Assembly: GCA_900708905.1 (NCBI GenBank)
Contig: CAADRB010000145.1
Coordinates: 1-64,000 of the forward strand
Direction: 5' to 3'
From: Hymenolepis diminuta
Taxonomy: Eukaryota; Platyhelminthes; Cestoda; Cyclophyllidea; Hymenolepididae
DNA length: 64,000 nt
Shown: positions 23,864-35,531 of the stretch, piece by piece
Numbering within the stretch: the first letter of the stretch is position 1
Layout of the letters: the number at the start of each line of letters is the position of its first letter
The notes under the pieces: generated by a model
The model's input: only the letters and a program-made list of their open reading frames with translations
Database searches by the model: none
Told to the model about the DNA's origin: nothing
Translations under genes and position numbers: made by a program

Positions 23864-24672
23864 TCAAGACTGTCGATTTAGAGTATCTGCCAACCAATCC
23901 ATCGCCTCAGTCAAACCATCTCCACGAACAGCGGATGTTTTAAAGACTTGATAATTTCGATTTTTGATGGAAGTTAGACCGAGAGCAGAAGCCACTTGCG
24001 CTACAGACATACAACCTTCTATATCCTGCTTGTTGGCAAACACTGCCAGGACAGCAGTTTTGAGTTCCTCTTCCTTCAAGGAAAAGCAAGATTTGAAGAA
24101 CACTTAACATAAGAATGCCGAAATTTTAGGAATAAATGACGAACCTCAAGCATTGAAATAAGTTCCTGTTTGGAAATGCCAATTCTATCACGATCCATAC
24201 TGTCAACTACATAGATTATTGCGTCTGTGTTGGCATAATAACAACGCCAATATGGGCGAATACTGGTCTGACCACCGAGATCCCATACTTGGAATTTCAA
24301 ATTTTTATAATGAACCGTCTCGACGTTGAAACCGATTGCTATTAGTGGAAAAACAGATTTACATTAAGTTTATATAAAAATGAAATATTTAGCGTAACTT
24401 AAAAAGGGCATCATAAGATTTAATCGGATCAAAAAACAAGAGCATAGTTATATCTAGTTTGGAAATAATATAAATAAGATTAATATAAAAAACTAACTAG
24501 GAATTGTAGTGACAACTTCGCCAACTTGAAGCTTATATAATATTGTTGTCTTTCCCGCCCCATCTAGGCCAAGAATAAGTATCCGCCTTTCGCGAGATCC
24601 AAAAAGTCTATAAAATGCAGACCAGATTCCGCCTTATCGATAAATTAAAAAAAATGATAATGACAAACCCAT
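23864..24672 (-). CDS. ARL1: ADP-ribosylation factor-like protein 1 (ARL1)
   Basis: Arf-family small GTPase of the trans-Golgi network that recruits GRIP-domain golgins. Four exons on the minus strand: 24669-24672, 24498-24632, 24145-24338, 23864-24073, giving 180 residues (human 181). The start [16 protein letters not shown] has Gly2 for N-myristoylation and an amphipathic helix. GTPase motifs are complete: P-loop GLDGAGKT (23-30), switch [11 protein letters not shown], switch [19 protein letters not shown], and the TSA guanine-base motif. The strings [13 protein letters not shown] and [12 protein letters not shown] are diagnostic of ARL1 over ARF1. The first coding exon is only ATGG, followed by a 36-bp intron; the choice is supported because it restores the MGG start and frame. 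It converges on the CCDC162-like gene and diverges from WARS1. Confidence 0.96.
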
Positions 24673-26631
24673 CGTAGATTACGGCAGCAGGCAAGTTGTG
24701 CTGATGAAAAACTATCCGACCAATCATCTTCGAGCAGTTACGTATCGGGCTATATTTTTAATTTCTTGTTAGTATGATGTAATTTTTCAAATATTTTAAT
24801 GAAAATTAGATCAAAATGCTCTTATAAAATACAATTTTGGTTTATTTGACTGCTTTCGCCAAATATGAAGTATGCGATATCGTTGTCTACAGTAAGAATG
24901 TCGAAATTCCATAGTAATTGATTGGCAGTTCATAATCCTACTCCTACTCCATTTGTGTTTTCACTGAAGAACACCAAATTCTCTTTTTTATTAATCTCTA
25001 ATTTGATACTCATGTTCCGTGATTTGCTTTAGATGCAATAACATATTTCCCAACTCACCAGATTATTCAAGTTATGTCCGTAGTAGTGTTTCCCAAAATA
25101 AATGAAACGCTCGTTGAGCTAACCAACAATCATTATTAGAATTAACTACGCATATGAAATAGAAAATTTAATTCTGCTATTTATTAATCAAGTTCAATCA
25201 ATTATTTACATTGGCATAGATTGCCTTATTTATCTACGTTTAAATATTTTTTAAATTTGAGATTGAATGAATGACATCGTCACTGAATACAAATACAAAA
25301 TGCACTGAAAAGGCGATTTAATATCGTTTTCCAAATCTTTTTGAATTTAATAGAAACGCTTTATATTGTATCTTATGGGAAATATTCGAATTTTACATTC
25401 CAAATATAAAATATATTTGACAAATATATAAAAATAAGAAGAGACAAATATAGAAAATATTTTATTCACTTAATCATGTCCAGTTGTCGATGTCTCCACG
25501 TGTTGATTGGCTTCTGAGTAATTTCTCTGTGCATATCCGGATCGTCTAAGTGGGATTCTTTTGCCGAAAACTTATCGTTCCCGATCGCCCGGTGATAACT
25601 CACATCCGCTACCTATAGCAGCCCAGTGTCACACGATGAAGGTATCAGCCACTTTAGCCACTTAAACAGATCTCTTCTTTCTACTGACATATGTTTCACC
25701 TTCTCCCTTAAATTTTGGTTACTGTTGTATAATAAAATTACATCTAATCACGACTCGTAGAATTATGATTTGGAAGGGCTGGCTATGTATAGTTAAGCTT
25801 GAAAATTAGTCTTAACACTTGCTCTTACAAATCAGTAACTTAACCAAACTTTTGAACCATAACTCTATTAGAATCTAAAATCTTAATAATGATTAAAACA
25901 AATTATTTGTCATCTTATTTGACATGAAATATCAATCGAATGCAGTTATGTCAGATTCAGCTCAATATTCGGTTCCTATACCATTTAAAATCATTTCGGT
26001 TATTATAGAAAAATTCATGTTCTTGTGATGCATTTTCAGTCGAAGGCGTTTTCTATATCTAACAACTATTTGTCTTACCATCAAATTTCAACCACTCAGC
26101 ACAGCCACAGAGGCATTTTAATCACATCCTCACTTTCTTGCGCTTGATTTCAGTTGAGGTGATTATATTTACCTGTAAATCGCATAATATATCCAAAAAC
26201 ATTCATTTAGATAAAGTGATTTTAACCTATTATGTAAAACACCACATTTGCTTACTGATAATAAGAATACATTTAATTCATTGCGTGCAATAGTTACATA
26301 AAAGTAAAATAATGAGTATAAAAAAATATTTCATAGGAAATCAGAAAAGAATTGAGGTAGCGACCTTATTTGTTATAGCTATTTGACTATGCGTGATCTA
26401 GATATTAATGTTATTTATTCAGATGTGCAGGCAGACAATTGATTAGAACATTCTTATTGGTTAATAAAATATCTGTAATAGCCTATTTTCGACACAAGAT
26501 TTATCGCGGGGCGTGTATTTAAGGAGTAACCTTAAAATCCCGTTAAATACCTTTTACTATTTTTGGATTAGATATATAAATATATGTTCTGTTTATTGAT
26601 AAACTGTATTGAAGTATATTTTATTTTTTAG
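24673..26631. promoter_or_regulatory. Divergent intergenic region ARL1 / WARS1
   Basis: About 2 kb of AT-rich DNA between the ARL1 start (minus) and the first WARS1 exon (plus). It must contain both promoters, but I recognise no TATA, initiator or conserved box. No ORF is convincing. Confidence 0.45.
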
Positions 26632-26643
26632 ACACATTCGGAT

Positions 26644-29600
26644 ATGTCAGCAGAAGAGAATGGCAAAACCAATTTGGTCGAGCAATTTGAAAAGGTATTG
26701 GACAAAACGGTGACCGTCTTTATTTATCAATAATTTGTCTCTTAAAATTTATAAATTGTAGGTAAAAATAGATGTGTCCACTGAAGAGGGTGATATTGTG
26801 ACTCCATGGGATGTAAAAGCTTCTTCCGAATCTGGCGTTGACTATGCAAAGTTGATAGAGCGTTTCGGTTGTTCCGCAATCAAACCTGCTCTTATTGAAC
26901 GTTTTGAGAAGGTAACTGGCAAACCTGTGCATTACCTTATTCGTCGAGGCATTTTCTTTGCTCATCGAGATCTTGAGCATATTCTCGATATGTACGAGAA
27001 AGCCAAACCTTTTTACCTCTACACTGGACGTGGTCCTTCATCAACGTCTCTTCACGTTGGACATCTCATTCCTTTCATCCTCACAAAGTGGATCCAGGAT
27101 GTATTCAATGTTCCTCTTGTTGTCCAGTTGACAGATGATGAGAAATTTCTGTGGAGAAACATTTCCATGGATGAGATTATCCATTTGGCTAGGGAAAACG
27201 CTAAGGATATCATCGCTGCTGGTTTCGATCCTAAAAATACCTTCATTTTCAACAATTTCACATATATGGGGTAAGTTTATGAACATTTTATGGATGCTAT
27301 ACGATTATATTAGGTAAATATTTCCTTCTCACGAAGTCATACATTTAATGTGAAATCAGATTTGCGTGTTTTAAAATAAGTATGCTCTTCTTAGGGGTAA
27401 TGTAGATTATTTAAAGCTTTGTCACGGTCTTAGATCATGAGTATGCTCTTTTAGGGTATTACCATTCGGGTTATCTAACCTTACTGTACAGACTAACGTT
27501 AGGCCTTAGACAGAATTATGCCAAACTATTGCAGTAGTATACAATCTTTTGTGTCATTTACCTTAGTAAAATGACGAGCACTAGTAGTAATGGTATATTC
27601 ATGCTTTGGCAAATGTAAATGATGTTGAAGGATGAATCCCATCATCTCCGTAGTATCTATCTGACGTCATCGCTAATCACCAAAATTTAATTATCTTGCC
27701 CACATAGTGGTGTGAAATTGCCAACCTCATTGTGACCCCAGGTCCTCTACTGGCTCATCCTCATCGATCGGAAGAGCTAAGTATGTCTCAGATGATAGTT
27801 ATAGAGGCATCACTGATTCAGCTATGTTTGGGAACCAGTTCTATGCACACTGTCCCTTCCTTTTCATGCAACCATCCCGTCCAGTTAAAGCACATACAAT
27901 TATGTCCTCACCCGCGTCCTCATCCAAGTGACGAATATAAATAGCGTTTCAATACACACACACGATACTATAATTATCTATTTCTAGCTCTTTATTTATT
28001 GGTGTTAGGGGCTCTCTGACCAAAAGATAGTTCACCTTTAGAATCACTGAAATCAGATCCGGTGGAGAACGTTCACTTTCGTCACTTTTTCGGCATATTT
28101 AGCATATTTCTACTCTTGGTGGAACATCGTCCAATGCTTAAGTTCTAACTGGAAACGAAAATTCGGCCATTTCTCTATGATAGAATTGGAGCAGTTGCAT
28201 TAATTTTTCTACTTCCAAGTTCATTGATTGCGTAGTGGTTAATTTGCGCATTTACTTTAGCCATAAGTAAAGCTAATCTTTTTGCCAAATATACATACTT
28301 GGACAAAATTTTTTGTCAGATCGTTAAAAATCCAATTTATTTTGACCCTTTTTTGATTAATTTCGGTTGTATTGCAGGTTTCAACAGTTTACTCATCAGT
28401 TTGATCTTCCTCTTTATTGAGATTTTCTATTAATGCTTCTTATTGCGAACTGGAACATCAACGATATTCATATACTAACCGAAAAACTTGAAATGCTATG
28501 CGCCTATCCCGTTTTTTTTAACTAGGAATCCAAAATATCTGTCGAATCGAGAATAGATACGTCTTTTCATTGGGGTTTATTTAATACAGTAAGCGATATG
28601 AAGATGGATCAAGGGAGAGGCACCACAATGCGAGTTTCTTATCCAATAGGTTTCAATGTAGAATTTCTTAAATTTAATGAATTAAAGATGGATATGCTTG
28701 TTATTTAGAGTTCGCTTTGATAATGAGTTATTACTGCCAGTTCTACACCAGTTATAACCAAGCTCTAATTCTAGCTATCATTACTTTTTATTGTGCTATA
28801 TATCCGAGGTCTAATCGACTAGCAGTTTATATTCTCCTTATCATTTTGACTTTCCAGTCAATGTCCGGAGTTCTACCGCACTGTCGTTAACGTTCAACGG
28901 TTTGTAACCCTCAGTCAGGCACGGGGAATCTTCGGTTTCACGGACAATGACTGCATCGGTAAAATTGCCTTCCCTGCTGTCCAAGCCGCTCCGTGTTTTA
29001 CCACGGCATTTCCACACATTTTCGGAAAGTTAGAGCAGGAAGAGAAGCAGGCTAAAGCAAATGCCCAGAAGAATGCCTCAAATAGTAAGAAAGGTAAAGG
29101 CGGAAATAAGAAAGAAGATGGGAAGGAAAAGCTCAAATCGGAAGTTGGATGTCTGATCCCATGTGCTATCGATCAGGATCCCTACTTCCGTATGACTCGA
29201 GATGTTGCGCCTCGTATAGGCATGCCGAAACCCTCTCTCATTCTTTCCGTCTTCTTCCCCGCACTTCAAGGCGGTGCCACCAAGATGAGTGCTTCAGATC
29301 AGAACTCATCGATATTCCTTACGGATACGCCGAAACAGATTAAAACGAAGGTGGGTGGTTAGATCATTTTTAGGCTGCTTTATTGTTTTGAACGTGGTTG
29401 ATTAGATTATTTGTGTATCTGTTGTTGTTGTTGTTGTTGTCGTTAACTGCTTAATCATTAATCGAATTTGATTAGTCTTTTCTGATCGTAACTTCCTACA
29501 GTGAGGTAAGTTTCCTTCAATAATTATGAATGGAATATTCCCAAACCTTGCCTATGTTCAATAGATATGAGACAGATCGGCGTTCTTTAGTGGCTCTGTT

Positions 29601-32558
29601 CCTGTCCACTGTTATCATTACCTACTTAATGATTTAATCTTCAACCTCGATCAACTTTTCCACATTATGTGGCACTTGCGGTTTTAGCTTTACTTTGCCA
29701 ATTAGACACCATTTTGGCTGACCAGTTACAAAACAAATGCTTGCTCTGCGTTTCCTTTTGATATTCTGTCACCATTTTATAACTTAAGGCTAAAAAGAAA
29801 AATAGCTGAGCAAATTTCTTCTGTCCTACATCGGTACCTCTTAAGCTAGGGATTTTTGAAATGTGCTTAGAAGTCTTGGCTATTTGCACATGTCATATAC
29901 AGTAGTGAAATGATTGAAGCTAATATTGTCCGTCTTTTTGATTGATTGATATATTCTATGATGAGTTAAAGATTCTCTATCTGCATTATTTATGTGTATA
30001 TTAATTCCCATTTGAAGATTGCATTCCCTTGTGAATGTCAATTTTGGATGGAGGGGAAAGCTGTAAAAAGTATGGCAAAAACGAGTTAAACGAATGAACA
30101 TCCCATAATTGATTAGACCACCCCCCCGTTGTGGCTTCCTTGAATACATTTTGGTCTAATCAATTCTTGGTGTTCTGCTCTACAATTGTTGTTAGCTCTT
30201 ACTCAAGCAGCTACAAATTGGTGACTGTTATTGCTGTCGTTATTCGTTAGCTGCAGACTGTCTGTTGTTATCTTAACCCCCAACACTATTTTATCATTCC
30301 CTAAAGTCATTAAAATGTATGAAATCATTTTTCTCTTTACGTATTCGATACTTTATACACCAATAATAGGCCCTCGATTGAAATATTCTCCGACATGGGT
30401 TAAATATTTTCATATTTCTGTATGGCAATATTTTGAACTTTCTAATTTGTAGTTTTCTCTTATGATTATCAGTCAGGGAGAGACTGGAGACTTGTAAAAA
30501 AGAGAGAAAATTGATAACTCGCCTTTAGTTTAGCTGATAAGCACCCTATTTCATCTTGCTTTGAGACCACAGAAACCGGCTAAGAAATTTACTTTTTACG
30601 TATTTAACTCTCCAATCATTTCGCTTTAACCTTAGTAAACAGTGAAAACATGTCTGAACTAATTATAAGAAATAATCATATTCAGGTATTAATAACGAAT
30701 TAGAATGAGCCGCAGCGGGTTGTCAATTTCCACTCTTTTGAAGAAACGAGTGCTGGAATTTTACCTAATCATGGATTTCTTTCGTTTTTAAGTTGAAATG
30801 GGGCTTATAATCGTATTTTGTGGGTATCCACCAGAGAAGTCGTAATAAATATAACTGAGGACATTTTATTTCATCAATCTCTATGGCCATAAAATATGAT
30901 AATTTTATATGTTTGTATTTAGCATGCTTTATTTAAATCGTGCTATAAATCTGCTTGTATCAATTATATTCTTTTAAATTGGCTTTTGAGAATGCGTTTT
31001 AGTTGAATACATTATGGGTGGTTGCAAATTTACATATTCGTCTTGGTTTTTGTACCTTGTGCCGATTGGAATCTCCTCAATATCTGTAGAATGTTTTAGG
31101 CTTTTCTGTAGAATAAGAGATTAACATATGTTCAATACCATTTTAAGTTAAATGTTCTGTCAGGTTCACTTAACTGCCCCCCCGTTTCTTTGATGTCAAG
31201 GTCCAAGTAGCTCTTTGTTCTAGTAAATGAGGTCTCCGCATCAGGTAGTCTTAGTTCAAAATCTATGGTTGCTACTTTCTATTTTATCTACCACTTTAGT
31301 TCAACCGTTGTTAATCACCGCAAATTGATAAAATCATAGAGATACCGGGGAACTCGTGGCCTACTGTCTGAAAACTTATTTAAAGAGATGTTGACTCTAC
31401 TTCATTAGGCTGTGAGATTGTGTAATTTTACTACTTTAGGTTAGGTTTAGAAGATTGCTGTCTCAATTCAATGCGCAATAAGTCTCCTTTTTCGTTCATA
31501 TTTACTGTTTCATCACATCCGAGTGTCATTTATCATTTGCTATTTTGATTGGTTCATAAGGCGAATAGGCTATCCTTTTATAACATTAATTTTTAATGCC
31601 TTTATGTATTTCTAAGTAAATTTATAATTATTTTATTTTGAATCTCAGAAGTTTTTGTTGAATCTTAACCAGGAAATTCTTCTATTGGATCTAAAAATCC
31701 TTTTACACTCACTTTACAACTTGAATGAGGTGGAAAATTCCCCAGCTCACTAAGGCAAGTGGTAAAAACACGTTTTTGGTAGAAGAAAGGTATTTTGAAG
31801 CCGCTTCTGTAAGTTGGTCAGAATTAACTAATGAGATTGGTTGTCCCCATCACTGGAAGCGCACTGAAGAACATCGAACTTCTGACTTCTTAGATGTGCA
31901 GATTAACCGCTCAATTGAAACATTTTAATTCCACAAAGGAAAATTATAAAAAATTTTTTACCATTACACGAATCTATTTTAACGAGTAATTTAATATATA
32001 AACATTAGGATATTTACCTGGGAAATGTCGGAAACACGTCGGGAAACCGCATTATTGATCTACGTTTCACAATCCTATAAGTTAGGATTGGCTCAAAATG
32101 CAAATGGAACTGGTAATTAATTCTACTTATTAGAATCTAAATAGTTAAAATAATTTCAATTTGTTTTAGATTAACAAGTATGCGTTCTCTGGTGGCGGTG
32201 CTACAATTGAGGAACACAGAGAAAAGGGGGGTAACTGTGATATCGATGTCTCTTACCAATACCTCAGGTTCTTCCTCGAAGATGATGAAAAGTTGGAGAA
32301 AATTCGAATGGTTCGTTAACCATCACATTTTTTCAACTAACCTTTCTGCCGATTATTAACCGTGTATTTTTCTTGTTATAGGATTACACCTCAGGGGAAC
32401 TATTGACCGGCGAATTGAAAAAGGAGCTGATTACCATCTTGACAAACATTGTGACGGAACATCAACGTCGTCGAGCTGCTATTACGGAGGAGCAGTTGAA
32501 TGAATTCATGACTCCAAGACCTCTGAGCATGGGAAATGCCAAACCCTCTTCCAACTAG
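26644..32558 (+). CDS. WARS1: Tryptophan--tRNA ligase, cytoplasmic
   Basis: Charges tRNA-Trp with tryptophan in the cytosol (class Ic synthetase). Exons: 26644-26694, 26762-27270, 28858-29350, 32170-32310, 32382-32558; 456 residues, phases consistent. Class I signatures: HVGH (115-118, the HIGH motif) after [10 protein letters not shown], and KMSAS (329-333). Family hallmarks include [40 protein letters not shown] and the end FMTPRPLS. Human WARS1 has 471 residues with an N-terminal WHEP domain; here the leader is only about 30 residues and the WHEP domain is missing. Residues about 244-282 form a Lys/Glu/Ala/Asn-rich insertion where vertebrates have a few residues. The ATG follows a TTTTTTAG acceptor by 12 bases, so the 5' UTR exon is spliced on. 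AATAAA at 32679-32684 is the probable polyadenylation signal. Confidence 0.97.
27271..28857 (+). other. WARS1 intron 2
   Basis: About 1.6 kb, GTAAGT donor and TTTCCAG acceptor. Contains a short CA run near 27953 and a weak A-box-like string (GCGTAGTGGTTAA, near 28230) similar to that of the SINE-like copy at 50515-50620 but without a B box. No coding signal. Confidence 0.45.
29351..32169 (+). other. WARS1 intron 3
   Basis: About 2.8 kb, GTGGGT donor and GTTTTAG acceptor. Holds a (TTG)n microsatellite near 29421-29441 and an orphan ORF at 31725-31928 that I do not recognise and regard as chance. Otherwise AT-rich and empty. Confidence 0.45.
29421..29442. repeat. (TTG)n microsatellite
   Basis: About six TTG units in the third WARS1 intron. 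A similar tract occurs near 62514-62536. Confidence 0.8.
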
Positions 32559-34932
32559 GATCTCGTGTTTCCCCTTTTCCATTTTCGAGTGTATGCTGGT
32601 GATGGATTTTATAGATCCTGTTTTTATTTGTTTCTCACTAGGCATCCGACTTCGCTTTCAGCTTATTAAACTAATTGGAATAAAATTAAGTTGTTCTTCA
32701 AATGGCTTCTTTGTTGGCAAATGGTTTTGTGGGAAGTTTTCATAGCTTTGACGGTTTGTTAACCTTCATTCCAAATCGTCTTTGAGGTAGAATCCTTCAC
32801 TGAAGTACTTCCTGCAATTGTGACTAAAACTATTTCGGAGTAGCTGTCAAGCTTTGTAGAGGCTAACTTACGACTCATTCATCTGCTTTAACTTTGCGTA
32901 TCCAAACATCTCAGTTATCTAACCCCACTAGTTGAGCTTCTGTTTACCTATACAATTGGAAGTGTATCACCTCTATCCCCTTGCATATAGTTCAGGTCTT
33001 GGGCATACGTAGAGCTGTGGCATCTACGTTCGAGACATTTAAGCTGTTACCTCTTTCAAATTTGTTTTTTTTTTGGACAAACATTCTTTATCAACATTTT
33101 ATTAATACTAATGAGATTAAGTCCATTTATTAGCAAGATATTCTTAAATTTAATTAAACTACCGACTGGTAATCAGCTAAGAGATTCCATTAGTCTTAGC
33201 AAAGTCAAAAGCGGCAAGGGGATTCATTTCATAGTGTGTTTCAAATTCGCACTTATTGACGAACAATTACATACACCCTTTTCCAACTCCAATTCAGCAA
33301 TATCCTTTCGATTGTGCTCAACTGCCCGCATTAAAGGCATCATATAGTATAAAGTCACAATACTAAACTTCAAGATGTCCATATTGTACAGCAAGTATGA
33401 CTGGAGCTGTTGAGTGGTCATCTTCAAAGTGTTTGGGACTTTCCTTTTGACCAATAAAATTGTTTGGAATTACGAGTTATTTGAAGAATAAATTTTATTA
33501 TGAATTTGACAATATTAGCGAGAATGCTGGAATTCTGAATCTACAATGCTGCCTCAAAATCATGACGTTCAACGATGACTTATCTCTTTATTAATTTAGC
33601 TAAACTAACATTTGAAATTTTAAAAGAGGAACTTTATTTACAATTACAAAATACCTCAATTAAGCCGAATTTACTTTACCATTTCAAAATACCAATAAAT
33701 TTATCAGGTTTAGAAGTCCTGCACGATTGATAAAAGTTAATTTTTCCCATGCGGAAATTTTAATTTCGGCAATCTCGGCAAAGCTGCTTTTCCCAGAAAG
33801 AATATTTGGGTTGTTTTTTGAATGCGATAAACCGGTTTTACGTAGATCTTCGGATTCAGTGCAGGCACAAAAATGTGATATTGAGAAAAAATGTTTGATG
33901 CTCAGCAAAATAATTAGTGCTGAATTTCACTCATAATAATACCCATGATTCCAGATATGTCACTGAAACTGACTTTCAATATTTTTGAAATTTCTTTTCA
34001 ATAGTTGAGTCAGACAGAGCAGTTCAGGTTTAACGATTCGAGTTTGAAATATCTAAATCTCCCCTATTTTCCCATTTATATAAAAGTTCCTTGTCATCAA
34101 GTTTTCGCCAATTAAACAGCAATAACTGAATGACTCAATTGCCATGTGATACACCATGCAAGCATATATTTGATAATCTGCTCATCCCTAGTTCAATGAC
34201 CAATAACTAAGAAATATTTAGATGCTTATGATCTCACTGGGCCGTTCGTAAATGACTCTGATCCCTCTACTTTGGTTCGCCAATCTTTCAGGCCTCATCC
34301 GTTTCCGTACATCATAGGATGGTCTGACGATCACAAGTGCATATGTTGTAGGCTAGTTACTTAACATTTTTTTCTTGCTTTAATCTGTTTTGTGTCATAC
34401 AAACTTAAGGTAGTTAATGGTAGTGTGGAAAAATGGACAAAGCCACACAACCTTCTATAATCCAGTAGCTGGGATGAAAAAATAAGAACAGCTCAACTTG
34501 CCTTGTCTTGATCGTTCTCCTCCCCATACCGGTACTCCCTGGGATTATTATCTTACAATAATATTCAAAATTCCTCTCATAAATAATTTCTAAGTGCGTT
34601 AAAGGAAGTACGCATATCGTCGGCAGAAGAATAAAATCCTGGAGAATGACAGCGGGAACTAGAAAATCGTTTAATATTTTTTTCTCCAGTAATAATTTTA
34701 GAATACCTAATAAATTCACCTGATTTTCATTCATGGTATTTGATTGTCAGATATGTCATATTTCTATAGATTTCAGTGAATTGATACAGAATTCAACAAC
34801 CATATTCTTAGAACTAACATCAAGGGTATATTTATAGCATTCCTAAATCAGAGATATTCTTGCACATTTCAAGTTTATTTAACTAAACATACTCGTGAAA
34901 ATGCAAGTTTCTGTTCTTTATCACATTTTTAG
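32559..34932. other. 3' region of WARS1 and intergenic DNA
   Basis: Contains the WARS1 3' UTR (AATAAA at 32679-32684) and then AT-rich sequence. No gene supportable; short ORFs on both strands overlap each other and look random. Confidence 0.45.
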
Positions 34933-35325
34933 GATGTGTAGGGAATGCTACACCAATAAGCCTTTCGTTAAACCTTAGTAATCCTCTTAAGAAGTCCAAA
35001 TAGACTCTAGCAGAGTCCTCTAGTATAAATTTGCTCCAAGATTAACTAGACTATACCCAAAGTAGTGAAAACAAAGGAGGTGTTATATGGAGAGAGTTCA
35101 TTACGGTTGTATTTAAACTATTAACATTTTAGTCATTAAATATATTTAACGACACGCTGTAGGAAAAATGACCACTGGTTGGCTGGGAAGACTCCTGCAC
35201 GCGCGTTCGCACTTGACCATTACGCGATCAGTAACATCTCCGCACTTTCCAGAATGGTCTAGCACACGCGAGATTCCCGTGACATATCTTGGTAGAGTTT
35301 TGAACTCTGCAGATGGCTGCTAAGT
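34933..35325 (+). repeat. Dispersed repeat family R1, copy 2
   Basis: Second copy of the repeat at 8500-8873, same orientation, lying between WARS1 and the FRMD6-like gene. Collinear blocks: TAATCCTCTTAAGAAGTCCA, GATTAACTAGACTA, AAAGTAGTGA, GGAGAGAGTT, GCACTTTCCAGAATGGTCTAGC and CTTGGTAGAGTTTT. It begins near TGTAGGGAATGCTACA. No ORF. Element class (solo LTR or other non-autonomous element) is inferred. Confidence 0.7.
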
Positions 35326-35396
35326 CTTTGGCATCTTAATTCTATCCACTAAATATTGTATTTACTTTCAAAATTAATAAGATAGTAATTTTCATA

Positions 35397-35402
35397 TTTA
35401 TT
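35397..35402 (-). terminator. Polyadenylation signal of FRMD6-like gene
   Basis: TTTATT on the plus strand, which is AATAAA on the minus strand, about 130 bases past the FRMD6-like stop codon. Confidence 0.55.
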
Positions 35403-35531
35403 ATTAGTCGACGTTTTAATAACAAAAAATATTATACAAGAAAACGCCAGGGCAGTGGAAAAATATTACAAATGTTGGGCTGGATAGTAAAAGAAACTCA
35501 CACATTTCTACTTATATGCAAATAGTAAGAA

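Noticed and set aside
28225..28270. SINE-like A box (GCGTAGTGGTTAA) in WARS1 intron 2
   Set aside because: Only the A-box half is seen; no B box downstream, so not called as a copy.
31725..31928. 67-residue ORF in WARS1 intron 3
   Set aside because: Reads somewhat protein-like but has no recognisable family, no splice context and sits inside an intron; chance is likely.
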